Of a stretch of 64,000 nt of DNA, positions 10,967 to 21,898 are shown in pieces. The notes under the pieces were generated by a model. That model was not told the DNA's origin. It was given only the letters and a program-made list of their open reading frames with translations, and ran no database searches. The stretch comes from Pseudoips prasinana (Eukaryota; Arthropoda; Insecta; Lepidoptera; Nolidae): contig OX621252.1 in the NCBI GenBank assembly GCA_951640165.1, forward strand, positions 15,273,934-15,337,933, given 5' to 3'. Each line of letters begins with the position of its first letter. The stretch's first letter is position 1. The position numbers and the translations under genes were made by a program.

Positions 10967-11940
10967 TATTTATTCCGTAAACATGCACAGATAATAATAA
11001 TATATAGGTACACATAAAGAAGTTCTTAATTGCTATCTGTGCGAGTCCGAATTGGTCCCATCTCAGCACTAGCTGCGACATTAGGTACTGTTGCAGCGCT
11101 GGTTTTCTGATGGAACCAGGTAAAAATAACAATCGGACAATTTCTGTGTCAGTACAGCTCGCATTTCAATTTTAAAAGTAGGTATCTGAACACTAATAAT
11201 CTTACTTACAACTAATTAAAATACTACATATGTGGATATGGAGACTTATAAAAAATATTAATAACTCTAACACTAATTTGTATATAACGTAACATACACA
11301 GTATATAAAATAAAAATGAAATTATTTTGTGATTATGTCGACATTCTTGTCACACGTTTTTCTTTTATTTCGACATACCAAAAACCAACTAACTCGACTA
11401 TTGCTTAATATACATTAATTATTTAATCTATGTTGCTAATCGAGCCGTGTTGTCTGTCATCCTTACATACTCTCGGGTTCTGACTGTCAGATGAAAGAAA
11501 AGGAGACGCGGAATTTGAATCACTTTATATCTATGTATATATAAATTATTTTGATTCGTAATTATACGCAAGTACCAAATTAATAGCGTAAATATGTTTG
11601 GTGTATAGGTACGAGTGGTGATTGTCATTTTTTTGACATAAAACTGAAATATATATGAATACAACATTGATGGAGTTATGGCGATGCTATTACCACGGAC
11701 TTCGTCGCTGCGTGAACGTCAGGGCATACGAGTAGTTGTTATGAACTGACACAAGCCGCTAAAAGTGTGTGGTTATTTTATATATACGATACTTCTTCCC
11801 ACCAAAATGTGCATAAAGACGGGTAAGTTCAAACTTGTAAAATAATAAAATAGTACTTGTACGTACAAGTACTATTTTATTATTTGAAAATTTATGGCAT
11901 TAGTTTTTGTCGGTCTAACAATTCTTTTTTATATTTGTTA
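10967..11940 (-). other. LINE-J 3' region: no gene seen
   Basis: The end next to the tail (10967-11120) resembles the 3' UTR of LINE-K (32780-32940) in layout, sharing a 'ggtcccat / ggtcctac' and 'aactcagca / ctcagcact' pattern. The part 11130-11940 is AT-rich and unmatched, and holds the 44-bp palindrome at 11841. Confidence 0.45.
11841..11884. repeat. Perfect 44-bp palindrome
   Basis: Arms of 22 bases with no loop, centred on 'tgtacgtaca' at 11862/11863; the outer ends are 'aataataaaa' and 'ttttattatt'. I checked every base pair by eye. It lies just downstream (in element orientation) of the LINE-J RT frame. It could extrude as a cruciform; origin unknown. Confidence 0.95.
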
Positions 11941-14744
11941 TTAAACGTATACAATGTTTTGCAGACACTTCAAAGGGGGTGGTATATTGCACCAGACCTT
12001 TGCGGCCGCATATTTGAAGGATCCACGAAATGCTGCAGTCTTATGTCTCGGGGTTAAGATCAGGTGAGCTGAAGACCTGGTTCTGTAGCTATTAACATCC
12101 ACTGACCCTGTTAATTTCTCGTAAAGATACTCAGGCCTCTTCTTCGCGACCACACCAAATACTAGTGTTGCTAGGTGAAGTAATCTACGCTCTGACATTT
12201 TTAACATGTTCCCACTATTTATGTATGAAGTTACATGTGTTCGTGGGGGCACATTGAAGCAGAAACGAGCACATGCATTTTGTACCCGTTGTATTAGCCT
12301 TTGTGTTCTTGCCAGTAGGCAGGCTCCATACACTGTGTCTGCATAATTTAGACGAGAGAGGATGAGTGACTCACATAGCAATATGCGTATGTCAGTGTTT
12401 ATGTATGGTCTTATTTGATATAACAGTTTGAGGCGATAAAAGCAATTTTGGACTGCACTTGCTACATGCTTTTCAAAGTGTAGTTGTGGGTCGAAAATAA
12501 CTCCCAGGTTGCGAGCCTCATATACCTGCTCTATAGAATCTCCATTGATTTTAACAGTGGGGTGATACTGCTCCATTAGATCTATGGTGTGTTTTGACCT
12601 TAAAATCATAAATTTAGATTTTGATGGGTTTAGGACTAGTGTGTTTTCACATGCCCATTTAGATACTCTATTCAAATGATCATTTATTTTTCTTATAGAG
12701 TCAAGACAGTCTGTGGGATGGCATGAGAGATACAGTTGCAGATCATCTGTATATTGATGGAATTTACAATAAGTAATAGAATGGACGATGTCAGCACTGT
12801 AAATCAAAAACAACAGGGGCCCAAGAATGGAGCCTTGTGGCACACCTCTATTTACTTGACGAAGTGAGGATGAAGATTCATGACTATTTTTGTTACCACC
12901 AAATCGGTATTAATTGGTATCTCTTTGTAAGGTAACTATGAAACCACTTAACCGTCGCTGCATTGCACCCGTAGTACGTCAGTTTGGACAGTAGAAGTGA
13001 AATGTTTATACAGTCGAATGCACGAGAGAAGTCTAGTAACGTTAATATTGTTCCCATGCCCTGATCCCTGGCCTGGAGTATATTATCTACTACATCAATT
13101 AAAGCTGTAAAAGTACTGTAGCCTTTACGGAAGCCTGATTGCCTTGAAGGTAAAATACCAAATTGTTCTACATATTTGCTTAATTGGTCACATACCACCC
13201 TCTCCAGAATTTTGGATATACACGGCAATAAGCTTATTGGACGAAGATCCTTGATATCATTGGGACTATCTTTTTTAGGTATTGGTCTTACAATAGCAGT
13301 CTTCCATAAGTCAGGAAAAGTGGATGTTGATACTGATCTGTTTATGATTCTCGTGAGAGTGGTCAGAGTTTGTGGCAGAGTCAGTCTCAACATGTCCAGT
13401 GATATGTCATCTATTCCCATGGCATTTGCCCTAAGGTTACAGATAATCTTTGATACCTGTTCCTCATTAACAAACTGAATTTTAAAACTGCCACAGCCAA
13501 ACCTGTCAAATTCAAACTGCGTTAGATGAGATATAGTTACTTCATCATTACCAGGTATGTTTAGGAAGTGACTGTTTAAAACTTCAGGATTATTGCAGTG
13601 CTGTGGTAAATCTTGACTTTGGGTTTTGTGTGTTGTTAAGTTTTTTTTAATGGACTTTAATAATATGTTAGGTTGTTCTATTTTGCTGTTAATGTGTGTC
13701 TTAAAGTAAGCACTCTTTTTTCGGTCAATGGCTTCTTTTACTTCATATTTAAGTTTTTTATAGAATTCTATATGAATGTCAGATTTGGTCGGCCTAGACT
13801 TAGTGTGCTGTTTGTCCCTTATTTGCATCATATCTTTAACAGTGGTTGTGATCCAGGGATAAGATGCTTCTTTAACAAAAAATCTCTTAACTGGAGTATG
13901 TAGGTCAAATAATGTTGTTATTTAGCTGTTTAGAGTCTCGACCATGTAATTTACATTGTTCAACTTGCCTATAGAGTCCCAGTCTATACACCCTATATCA
14001 TTCTGGAATGGTTCTTGCAGTATGTCATTTAATGGCCGATATCTTACACAGAATGGGGCAGGTTTATAAACCTTAAAGTTAAGGTCAGCTGTGACTATAG
14101 CATGATGTCCAAGGTCAGGTATGTGGTTTACTGATACTCCGTAGACAGAGGCATGAGTGCAAATCAAGTCAATCAAGGTCGCACTGTGGTCAGTAAAATG
14201 AGTTGGTTCTGTAATAACATTAATGAGATTGGTGCTGTGCAGAAAACAGTTAAGTAGCTTCACCTTGTTATCAGAGGTATTAAATAAATTAATGTTAAAA
14301 TCTCCAAGTAATAATATTTTATCAACATGCCGGAAAGAAGTAACAGAATCAGTAATGGCGTCAAGAAATACGCTGACATCGAGCCAGGGCGGCCTGTACG
14401 CGGTGCCGACGACCACTGAGTGCGTGTTCACGTTCATCCGGAGCCACATCTGTTCTACGGTTGGTACAGACGGGTGCGGCAAAGCGCGGACGCTCAGTCC
14501 TCGACGCACGTAAAACCCAACACCGCCACCTCGCGACCTTCCCGTGATAGCCGTACGTAGCATGTGTCGTAATCTATAGTTTGGGACTAATGGCGCCCTA
14601 CCTTCCTCTCCCGCTTTGATCCAGGTTTCATCCAGTCATCAAGTCAACATCCAGTTTCTCCATGGCTACTATGAACTCCTCATGCCGTGTTCCGAGTAAT
14701 CCCGCGTTGAAAAGTCCAACTTTCAATTGTTTTTGTTTAACCAT
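11941..14744 (-). pseudogene. LINE-J ORF2: APE endonuclease and reverse transcriptase
   Basis: The start is the ATG at 14744 (MVKQKQLKVGLFNAGLLG). Endonuclease motifs: GGGVGFYVRRGL, LLLGDFNINLF and LGHHAIV, where the usual SDH box appears as LGHH. RT motifs: PIPKKDSPNDIKDLRPISLL, GFRKGYSTFTAL, LLDFSRAFDCIN (motif A), PQGSILGPLLFLIYSADI (motif B) and YTDD (motif C, where relatives have YADD). The RT C-terminus FRGSFKYAAAKVWCNIPPP is shared with LINE-K. Breaks: a frameshift near 14635, an in-frame stop at 13922-13924, and a frameshift near 12900. The C-terminus ends short after PLKCLQNIVYV. Confidence 0.85.
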
Positions 14745-14900
14745 CTGTAAATAATAAGTAGTGTGTGTACTGATAAGAGGTGTATTGAGTGATGACTAAT
14801 AATGTGTACTGTATGTTGTTTACGCTAAACGTATGTATGTAAAACGTATGTATACAAATTTAGACAATTGACATAATGTAGATACAAAAATAATTATGTT

Positions 14901-14905
14901 TATAT
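14901..14905. other. Target-site duplication of BEL-2 (left copy)
   Basis: TATAT directly precedes the BEL-2 5' LTR; the right copy TATAT is at 29936-29940. A 5-bp duplication fits the BEL/Pao family. Confidence 0.85.
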
Positions 14906-15037
14906 TGTTCGAGTCAATACGACCGAACACCGAAGTGCTAATCCAGCACATTAAGCAATAACTTAGGTCGCGCATTGTACCGCGACTTCAGTGCATTGTC
15001 GGACAGCAAACCGCGAGCATTCATTCATAATCATTCC
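14906..15037 (+). repeat. BEL-2 5' LTR, first part
   Basis: Begins TGTTCGAGTC and matches 29701-29832 with one visible difference (c for t near base 18). It is cut after 'cataatcattcc' by BEL-1. Confidence 0.95.
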
Positions 15038-15342
15038 TGTACGAACTCAGACTTCTTCCGGAGGACGTAGGTTAAATAAAACCACAATTTGTATCCAAAG
15101 CAAATACAACTTTATTGCATCAAAATCACTTAACTTATGATATGGGCGGAAAATCTCAATAGCGAGATCTAGGAATCAGTAATGGCAACTCTATAACGCC
15201 ATCTATTGATCTCCCCGTGAACTCACAATAGCGCCATCTATTGAACTTCCTCGTGAACTCACAATAGCGCCATCTATTGAACTTCCTCGTGAACTCACAA
15301 TAGCGCCATCTATTGAATAGCATGTGAAGTTGGGAACGAACA
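15038..15342 (-). repeat. BEL-1 3' LTR
   Basis: Plus-strand ends TGTACG and CGAACA. Inside, a unit of about 36 bp containing 'caatagcgccatctattgaa' is repeated in tandem (15216-15320); four 'cgccatctattga' cores are seen (15197-15318). The same array is present in the other LTR, so it predates insertion. Confidence 0.95.
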
Positions 15343-15410
15343 TCCCGCCCACCATGGACAGAATGTCCAGAACTTAAATATACAAACTGAATGACCGCCC
15401 ACCATGAAAC
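15343..15410 (-). promoter_or_regulatory. BEL-1 polypurine tract candidates
   Basis: On the minus strand the purine-rich 'catggtgggcgggatg' directly precedes the 3' LTR, as expected for the plus-strand primer. The sequence 'catggtgggcg' occurs twice, at 15346-15356 and 15396-15406, so the tract has been duplicated or a second one exists 50 bp upstream. Confidence 0.6.
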
Positions 15411-15566
15411 AAAATACAATATTTAGTAGAACGTTAACCAATAGTGGACTGTATGTGAACAACAAAACTATTACAAAATCCAACCCTATATAAGCTTAAT
15501 TTTAAACTTAACGAACAATTAATTGATCCTTAACATTAATTCAATAAAAGTAAAAAATAAACACTG

Positions 15567-16796
15567 TTATGAAGCTACAGGCAGCACAATTAATTTTGAC
15601 ACTGGTCTTTTAATTGTGGAACCTTTACAGCGCAAGGAAACTACTCTTGTGATATTATCCGAGCCAGTATGCTTTTCGGTGATGAGACCGTAGAGCCATC
15701 TTGCAGGTGGAAGATCATCTTCCATAACTAACACTACGTCACCCAATTTCGGTTCTACGGTTTGATGTGCCCATTTGTTCCTTTGGTGAAATTGAACTAG
15801 ATATTCACGCGACCACCTACGCCAGAAGTCCTGAACCATGCGTTGTGTCAACTGCCATCTTCTCAAAGTACTAACATTGGAATTCTCAAAATTCATTTCG
15901 GGTATGAGAAGTAACGGCTCACCTACTATAAAATGACCCGGTGTCAATGGACATGGATCTTCCGGGTTAGTGCTAATTGTAGAAATGGGCCTGAAGTTCA
16001 GACAGGCTTCTATTTGTGTGAGTACTGTTGTCAGTTCCTCAAAAGTGAGTGTGCTTATACCAATCACTCTTTTAAGGTGATATTTTGTTGACTTTACTCC
16101 AGCCTCCCAAAGCCCTCCAAAGTTTGGAGAGTGGGGTGGAATAAAGCTCCAAGTTGTGCCGTTTGTTGCCAACCAATCAGCAATATCAGGTGCTATGCCG
16201 GACCTTTCGTGTTTGAACAACGCCTTCAATTCCTTGTTAGCTCCAACGAAAGTGGTGTCGTTATCGCTCCACATCTCTCCACAATGACCTCTCCTCGCTA
16301 CAAAGCGCTTGAAGGCTGCCAAAAAGGCTTCAGATGTCATGTCACTGACGACTTCCAAATGAATGGCTCGAGTGGCCATAAACACGAATAAACATATGTA
16401 GCCTTTTATGGAGTGATAACCGCGACCTTTGGTAGGGCGGATGCTAATGGGACCAGCATAGTCCACGCCACTTCTAAAGAAAGGACGGCTAGCATTGACC
16501 CTAGCAGACGGCAATGTTCCCATTAAAGGATGTACTGACCGAGCGGAATGACGGATGCAAACTACACATCTGCGTACGTAGTGCCTTATGGTATCCTTTG
16601 CATTTACTATCCAATATTTGGATCGTAAATAATTAAGTACTAACTGAGGCCCACCATGTAACGTTTTCTCATGAGCGTCAGCGATGAGGAGGTGTGTTAA
16701 ATGTGACTTACGAGGAAGAATTATAGGATGTTTCGAGTCTTCGTGAAGGTTGGCCCTTTGTAACCTACCACCAACTTTCAAAATGTGTTCCTCATC
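15567..16796 (-). CDS. BEL-1 integrase (C-terminal part of pol)
   Basis: The open frame begins at 16808 (MRYLDEEHILKVGGRLQ), but its first residues come from a 37-bp insertion and duplication. Domains: zinc-binding HEKTLHGG with YVRRCVVCIRH (HHCC); catalytic core with GVDYAGPI (Asp), MWSDNDTTFVGANKEL (Asp) and NFGGLWEAGVKSTKYHLK (Glu), giving a complete DDE triad. The C-terminal segment RWLYGLITEKHTG to RPVSKLIVLPV is the DUF5641-type end. It would insert the cDNA into the genome. It belongs to the same polyprotein as 16841-20754 and is separated only by the insertion. Confidence 0.9.
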   Translation of the reverse strand, partial: DEEHILKVGGRLQRANLHEDSKHPIILPRKSHLTHLLIADAHEKTLHGGPQLVLNYLRSKYWIVNAKDTIRHYVRRCVVCIRHSARSVHPLMGTLPSARVNASRPFFRSGVDYAGPISIRPTKGRGYHSIKGYICLFVFMATRAIHLEVVSDMTSEAFLAAFKRFVARRGHCGEMWSDNDTTFVGANKELKALFKHERSGIAPDIADWLATNGTTWSFIPPHSPNFGGLWEAGVKSTKYHLKRVIGISTLTFEELTTVLTQIEACLNFRPISTISTNPEDPCPLTPGHFIVGEPLLLIPEMNFENSNVSTLRRWQLTQRMVQDFWRRWSREYLVQFHQRNKWAHQTVEPKLGDVVLVMEDDLPPARWLYGLITEKHTGSDNITRVVSLRCKGSTIKRPVSKLIVLPVAS

Positions 16797-16840
16797 TAGA
16801 TACCTCATAAAAATAAAAAATAAAAAATAAAAATAGATAC
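16797..16840. mobile_element. Tiny A-rich insertion with 7-bp TSD in BEL-1 pol
   Basis: Two copies of 'tagatac' (16797-16803 and 16834-16840) flank a 30-base insert: 'ctcat' followed by A-rich repeats of the aaaaat type. Relatives (BEL-2, and BEL/Pao in general) have no such segment between LNP-L and DEE. It looks like the tail of an extremely 5'-truncated LINE or SINE. The net 37 bases shift the frame and disconnect the integrase. Confidence 0.8.
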
Positions 16841-19800
16841 GGATTGAGCGAGGTAAGTACTCCCTTTTTATTAATTTCTCCCTTTATCTTTAAAATATTT
16901 ATCTCGGACCCAAAATGTTCCCCTTGACATAATTTCACACAGGTAAATAATGCCCCTTGAATTTCAGAATGTGTTAGGAAGTTATCAAATCTAGTAGTGT
17001 AATTTTTATTTTTAAACTTTAAGAACCTTTTACAATAAGCTACTACTCTAGTAAGTTTTCTAAGCGATGAATATCTTGAAATTATAGACTCGTTACCTAT
17101 TCCTTTTACTACCGTGTTGCACGTTACTAACGACTTTCTCTCCTCTAAGTTAGTTTCTTTAATTTCCTTTCTACTATAATTAATTTCCTTATTTTTCAGC
17201 CAACTAGGTCCCTGTGTCCACAACTCTAGGTTAGCGCATTCGGAAGGATTCACACCGCGCGATGCGCTGTCTGCAGGATTGTCACCGGACTGGACATGCG
17301 ACCACTGCCTATTCTCCATAACAGTAAGTATTTCAGACACTCTATTGCCGACGAACGTCTTCCAGCGACTGGGGTGGCTGCTCAGCCAGGCGAGCACCAC
17401 TGTCGAGTCAGTCCAGGCATGTATATTTTGCTTGCAGATACCCAAGGTGTCGGAAACTTCACGCAGAAGTTTTGAAAGCAGCACAGCGCCACATAATTCC
17501 AAACGAGGTATGGATACCTGTTTGACGGGGGCCACCTTGGTCTTAGCTGCAACTAGACTAACATGAACTTGACCGTTGGCATCAATAGAACGAGTATAGA
17601 CAGCGGCTGCATACGCGACATTGGAGGCGTCACAGAATCCGTGCAACTCTAGCAGGACGTCAAGTTGATTCGAGTGGATCCATCGGGGCAGCCGGAAAAC
17701 CTTAAGATGGTTAAGATTATTTCTATAACTAAGCCATTCTTTTAACAGGTGATCTGGAAGTGGATCATCCCATTCCAATCCTGTTATCCACAGGCGTTGA
17801 ATGAATACCTTGGCTGTTACTATCACCGGCGCTAACCAACCAAGAGGGTCAAATAAGCGAGCGATGTCAGAGATCACCTTCCGCTTGGTTATGAGACCCT
17901 CGTATGGGGGGAGATGCACTGTGTATCTAAATTCATCTAACTTTCGTTGATAAGTTAATCCTAAAATTTTAGTAACCGTATCCATCTTAAGCTCCAAATT
18001 ATCCTGCTTATCAATATTTTCGTTCATTTTGTGTAACAATTCGTCACTACTGCTGGACCACTTTTGTAACTCGAAACCCCCGCGACGTAACAATTGATTC
18101 AGCTGGTGATAAATAAGCTCCCCTTCGGCGACAGACTGACAACCTGTCAAAATGTCATCTACGTAGCACGATGTAAGCAGCTTGTCTGCCACCAGAGGAA
18201 AATCATTTCCTTCATCCCGAGCTAGTTGTTGCAGAGACCGTACCGCTAGGTATGGCGCAGAAGATGTTCCAAAGGTAACCCGCAACAATCGAATATGTTT
18301 TAATTCATCAATTGGATTGTCACGCCACAAAATGCGCTGATAATCAACATCCTCATCTGCAACCTTAACCTGACGGTACATTTTCACGATGTCTGCGACC
18401 AAACTTACAGGGTGACACCGCCACCGCATAATAATTTGACGCAAATCAGGTTGAAGGGTTGGGCCAACCATTAATTCTCTATTTAATGATATACCATTGT
18501 GGCCTGAACATGAAGCGTCAAAGACGACCCTAACCTTTGTGGTGCTTTTATCCTCACGCACCACCGCGTGATGAGGTAAGTAGAACGCATCCTTACCTAA
18601 TTCTTTTTGTGGGACAACCTCAGCATGTCCCAGCTGTATATATTCGTTTATAACAGCGCTATACTGTGACCTAAATTCCGAGTCTTTTAAAAGTCTTTTT
18701 TCTAGGTTGAGAAAGCGCCTACGGGCAATGACCTCTGATCCCCCAAACGTGCAACTAGGCGACTCAGTTTTGAATGGTAGTTTTACAACATACCTCCCGG
18801 TCGCGTCGCGTTTGGTGGTTTTAGAGTAGAAATCCTCGCATTTTTGTTCTTCCTCAGTTAAAATCGTACTATGACCTGAAGGCTCCGATTCTAATTCCCA
18901 AAATTTACGCAAAAGGTCATTGACATCCACTGACTGTACTACAGTATGATAACATACTGGCCTACAGATAACCGGCGATGGGATCTCACCAGACAAGATC
19001 CAGCCCAATTTAGTCTTTTGGGCGACTGGAGATCCCCCCGGATCCTTAACTAAACCACTTAATAAAACTTCTCCGACTACACGCGTACTTAACAACAAAT
19101 CAATTTTCCCAGGCGTATCATAAGTCGGGTCAGCTAACTTTAAGGATGAGAACGAAGCTGATAACTGAATGATCTTCTTCTCAGGAAGATGGGACGTGAG
19201 TCTTTTCAATACATAAGCATCAACATATAAAACAAAGGTGGGATCTACACGTGATTGTAATTTAAATCGAACTATCCACTTCGAGGGCATTGAGTTTCCG
19301 ACGTCATCGCCTAGTCGGAATATGTCGGTGTGAGCCGGTGTTTTCTTTAGTCCAAGCAACTGTACTGCAGCCTCTGTGATAAAAGAGACTTGAGAGCCCT
19401 GATCCATCAGAGCTCTTAAAACAACACCAGTACCAGTTCTTGACTCAACGTTGACCAGGGCTGTGGCCAACAGGGCATGGTTGTGAACATCCGAAAAACA
19501 ACAAACGCGTTTGGTATTGCTTTGGCTGGAAGAGGTGGCTGAACTATCAATAATTTCAGCAGAATAGGCATTTGATTTTGGGTGAAGTAGTGTGTGGTGC
19601 TTCTTCTTACAAAGGTGACATTTAGTATGTTGACGGCAAGAATATACGGAGTGGTTTGTTCCTAGACAGTTATAACAAAGCTTACTAACTCGTGCAAACT
19701 CCCGACGCTCGTCACAATCTTTCTTAGCAAATGTTTTACAGTTTGAAATTTTGTGGCTTTCTCCACAGAATGAACAATTTAAGATTATCTCGGCTTTATA

Positions 19801-20754
19801 GTCGGTACTAACAACATGGTGTGTTTTTGGTTTATTAATAACACAAACATTCGGTTTAGGTCGCTTAGTGTCTAAAAACTCGAGTGCATGAAATCGGGCT
19901 TCCAAGAAATCTCCAAATTCCGAAAGCACGGGCAATTCTGCCTTGGAACTAATTTTGGTTTCCCATTGTTTTCGTGACTCGAAATCAAGCTTGGAACTAA
20001 TGATATAAATAATTATGATATCCCACGTGCTAACATCAATTCCGAGATTTTTTAGACCATTTAGACACTCCATTGTTGTGTCCAGTAAACCCTTTAGGCT
20101 ACTTGAGCATTCTGTTACATTAGTCTGATTCAACAAGCGCTTTAATATGCATTTGGACAGAAATCGTTTATTGTTATATCTACTGTGCAGCAACGACCAA
20201 CATTCTTTATAGTTATCTGATGAAACCGCAATGTGTCTCACAAGTTGATCTGCTTCACCCAACAATAAACCCTTCAAATAATGCATCTTTTGCACGTCTT
20301 CTAAACTTTCATTCTTATGAATCAAAGAAGTAAACAAATCTTTAAAAGTCGTCCACTCCGCATAATTACCAGAAAATTTGGGAATATTTATCTTTGGTAA
20401 CCTCACAGTATTTGACATTACGTGGTCATTTGTCTTTGGCTGTTGTTCAGAATTGGACTTAGTCAATTTACTTAGAACTTCTTTCAATTGAGTTTTATGG
20501 GAAATGTAAACTTCTTCAGTGCTGTCATAAACATCATCTACAAAATACTTATGGGAATCTCGCTGTGCATCTGTAGCATTCTGTATAATGCTATTGTGAG
20601 TTGACGAGAAATCCTTCCACAAAGTCTCAAATAGTTCTAATCTGGTCTCAACGTATATTGTAGTAATTCTATCTTTAGGTGCTTTCTTAAAGTTAATCTG
20701 AGCCTTTTCCATAAGAAGCCTTTTATTATTTTGCAATGCATACATGGCTTCCAT
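16841..20754 (-). CDS. BEL-1 Gag-Pro-RT-RNase H polyprotein
   Basis: One long frame of over 1,300 codons from ATG 20754 (MEAMYALQNNKRLL). Gag DUF1759 lies at about residues 118-200 (LPKINIPKFSGNYAEWTTFK). Zinc knuckles lie at about 325-385 (CSFCGESHKISNC, CYNCLGTNH, CHLCKKKHH). The protease loop MDQGSQVSF is near 450. RT has VRVVFDASCSG, ADIVKMYRQVKV and the active site YVDD near 861. The Peptidase_A17-type region follows (ARLFDPLGWLAP). RNase H has LHGFCDASNVAYAAAVY near 1040 and AWTDSTVVLAWL near 1113. No stop or shift was seen. The true frame leaves at the insertion after LTSLNPYL; the last 20 or so residues read are artefactual. Confidence 0.93.
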
Positions 20755-21453
20755 ATTTGTAATTATTTATGACAACAAAAACAAATAACAAAGAACTAAT
20801 TATAATTGTACTTATTATAATTTAACTAATTATTGCATCAAGAATTTTATGGTATACCAAAAAAAGTAAGAATTTATACCAAAAACAAAACTTCTATCGA
20901 AATCTACCAAAGACAAATTAACTACGTCCACAAATTATATTTCAACATTACCATTAACTTTAATGTAATTATTATAATAATTTTAAGAGCACAGTTACTA
21001 AAGTAAACAAAAGTATAATTTTATGGAATTAACTATAATTATTGGAATAAATTTACTATAGTTCAATTATTACTCTGAGGTAATTTTTCTATCTTCAGAA
21101 ACTTGAAAATAAATGTACTCACGATTTTTACTTCAACAAACCGCACTTCACTAGCACTGACTACGTTCTCACTGCGCTGAAGACCGCGTCGCCCACCACT
21201 GGGCTGGCTCCGCTGCAGTGTTGACGAACTAAATAGTTCCGCCCTGCGCCACCTCCACGTTGCTGGTGCTGATGATGTCCACTCCACTCTGCACCACGCT
21301 GTGCTGATGATGCTGGAACCTGCCACCCCGCTGCTGCAGCACTGGTCACTCACTTCACTGTGCACACCAGATTAGGTGTGCGGCGCTTCAGGGCGATCCA
21401 CCCTGGTTTCCACGCCAAGACGCACAAAAACACTTCACTTCACTTTCACTTAT
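20755..21453 (-). other. BEL-1 leader (5' UTR)
   Basis: Lies between the primer site and the gag ATG on the minus strand. The part nearest gag is AT-rich. The part at 21160-21450 is GC-richer and includes a 100-codon open stretch (21365-21063) rich in Ser, Ala and Trp, with no recognised domain. I take it as leader with packaging or translation signals, not a gene. Confidence 0.6.
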
Positions 21454-21471
21454 CCGACTCGATAAGGACCA
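21454..21471 (-). other. BEL-1 primer binding site, tRNA-Tyr-like
   Basis: Directly next to the 5' LTR, the minus strand reads TGGTCCTTATCGAGTCGG. The insect tRNA-Tyr 3' end, as I remember it, would give TGGTCCTTCGAGCCGG. The site therefore matches except for two extra bases (AT) and one change. Confidence 0.55.
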
Positions 21472-21776
21472 TGTACGAACTCAGACTTCTTCCAGAGGTA
21501 GTAGGTTAAATAAAACCACAATTTGTATCCAAAGCAAATACAACTTTATTGCATCAAAATCACTTAACTTATGATATGGGCGGAAAATCTCAATAGCGAG
21601 ATCTAGGAATCAGTAATGGCAACTCTATAACGCCATCTATTGATCTCCCCGTGAACTCACAATAGCGCCATCTATTGAACTTCCTCGTGAACTCACAATA
21701 GCGCCATCTATTGAACTTCCTCGTGAACTCACAATAGCGCCATCTATTGAATAGCACGTGAAGTTGGGAACGAACA
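21472..21776 (-). repeat. BEL-1 5' LTR
   Basis: Same length (305 bp) and ends as the 3' LTR. Visible differences are three bases near 21494-21501 and one near 21757. It carries the same internal tandem array (21631-21753). Confidence 0.95.
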
Positions 21777-21883
21777 TTCCATTATTTAGACTAAATCTAT
21801 TATAGCAATAAAACAACAGTTCTCCAAATTCCAGCCTTTTCAATCATCTCCATCAGCCGTACCCGTAGGTCACGTCCCCTACA
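21773..21883 (+). repeat. BEL-2 5' LTR, second part
   Basis: Starts with the duplicated TTCC (21777-21780) and ends CCTACA at 21883. Matches 29827-29935 with one difference (c for t). The two parts sum to 235 bp after subtracting the 4-bp duplication, exactly the length of the intact 3' LTR. The first four bases listed belong to the end of BEL-1. Confidence 0.9.
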
Positions 21884-21886
21884 TAT

Positions 21887-21898
21887 TGGTCCTTCGAG
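21887..21898 (+). other. BEL-2 primer binding site, tRNA-Tyr-like
   Basis: TGGTCCTTCGAG, three bases after the LTR, matches the complement of the tRNA-Tyr acceptor end over 12 bases (from memory of the conserved tRNA-Tyr 3' sequence). The match stops afterwards (TAACAGG). Confidence 0.6.

Larger units (their letters stand above)
15038..21776 (-). mobile_element. BEL-1: near-intact BEL/Pao retrotransposon
   Basis: Bounded by two 305-bp LTRs (TGTACG...CGAACA), which I compared by eye: four differences, about 98.7% identity. The TSD is TTCC: the last four bases before 15038 and 21777-21780. The empty site is preserved in the BEL-2 3' LTR at 29827-29845, where a single 'ttcc' is found. Total 6,739 bp. 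On the minus strand a leader of about 717 bp precedes a gag-pol frame at 20754. Only one clear disabling lesion was found: a 37-bp insertion at the start of the integrase region. Confidence 0.95.

Noticed and set aside
15156..15419. Frame with repeated RWRYCEFT units
   Set aside because: It is the tandem array inside the BEL-1 LTR read through; the same occurs at 21637-21843.
21063..21365. 100-codon frame in the BEL-1 leader
   Set aside because: Two overlapping frames of similar composition, no domain, located between primer site and gag; best taken as leader sequence.
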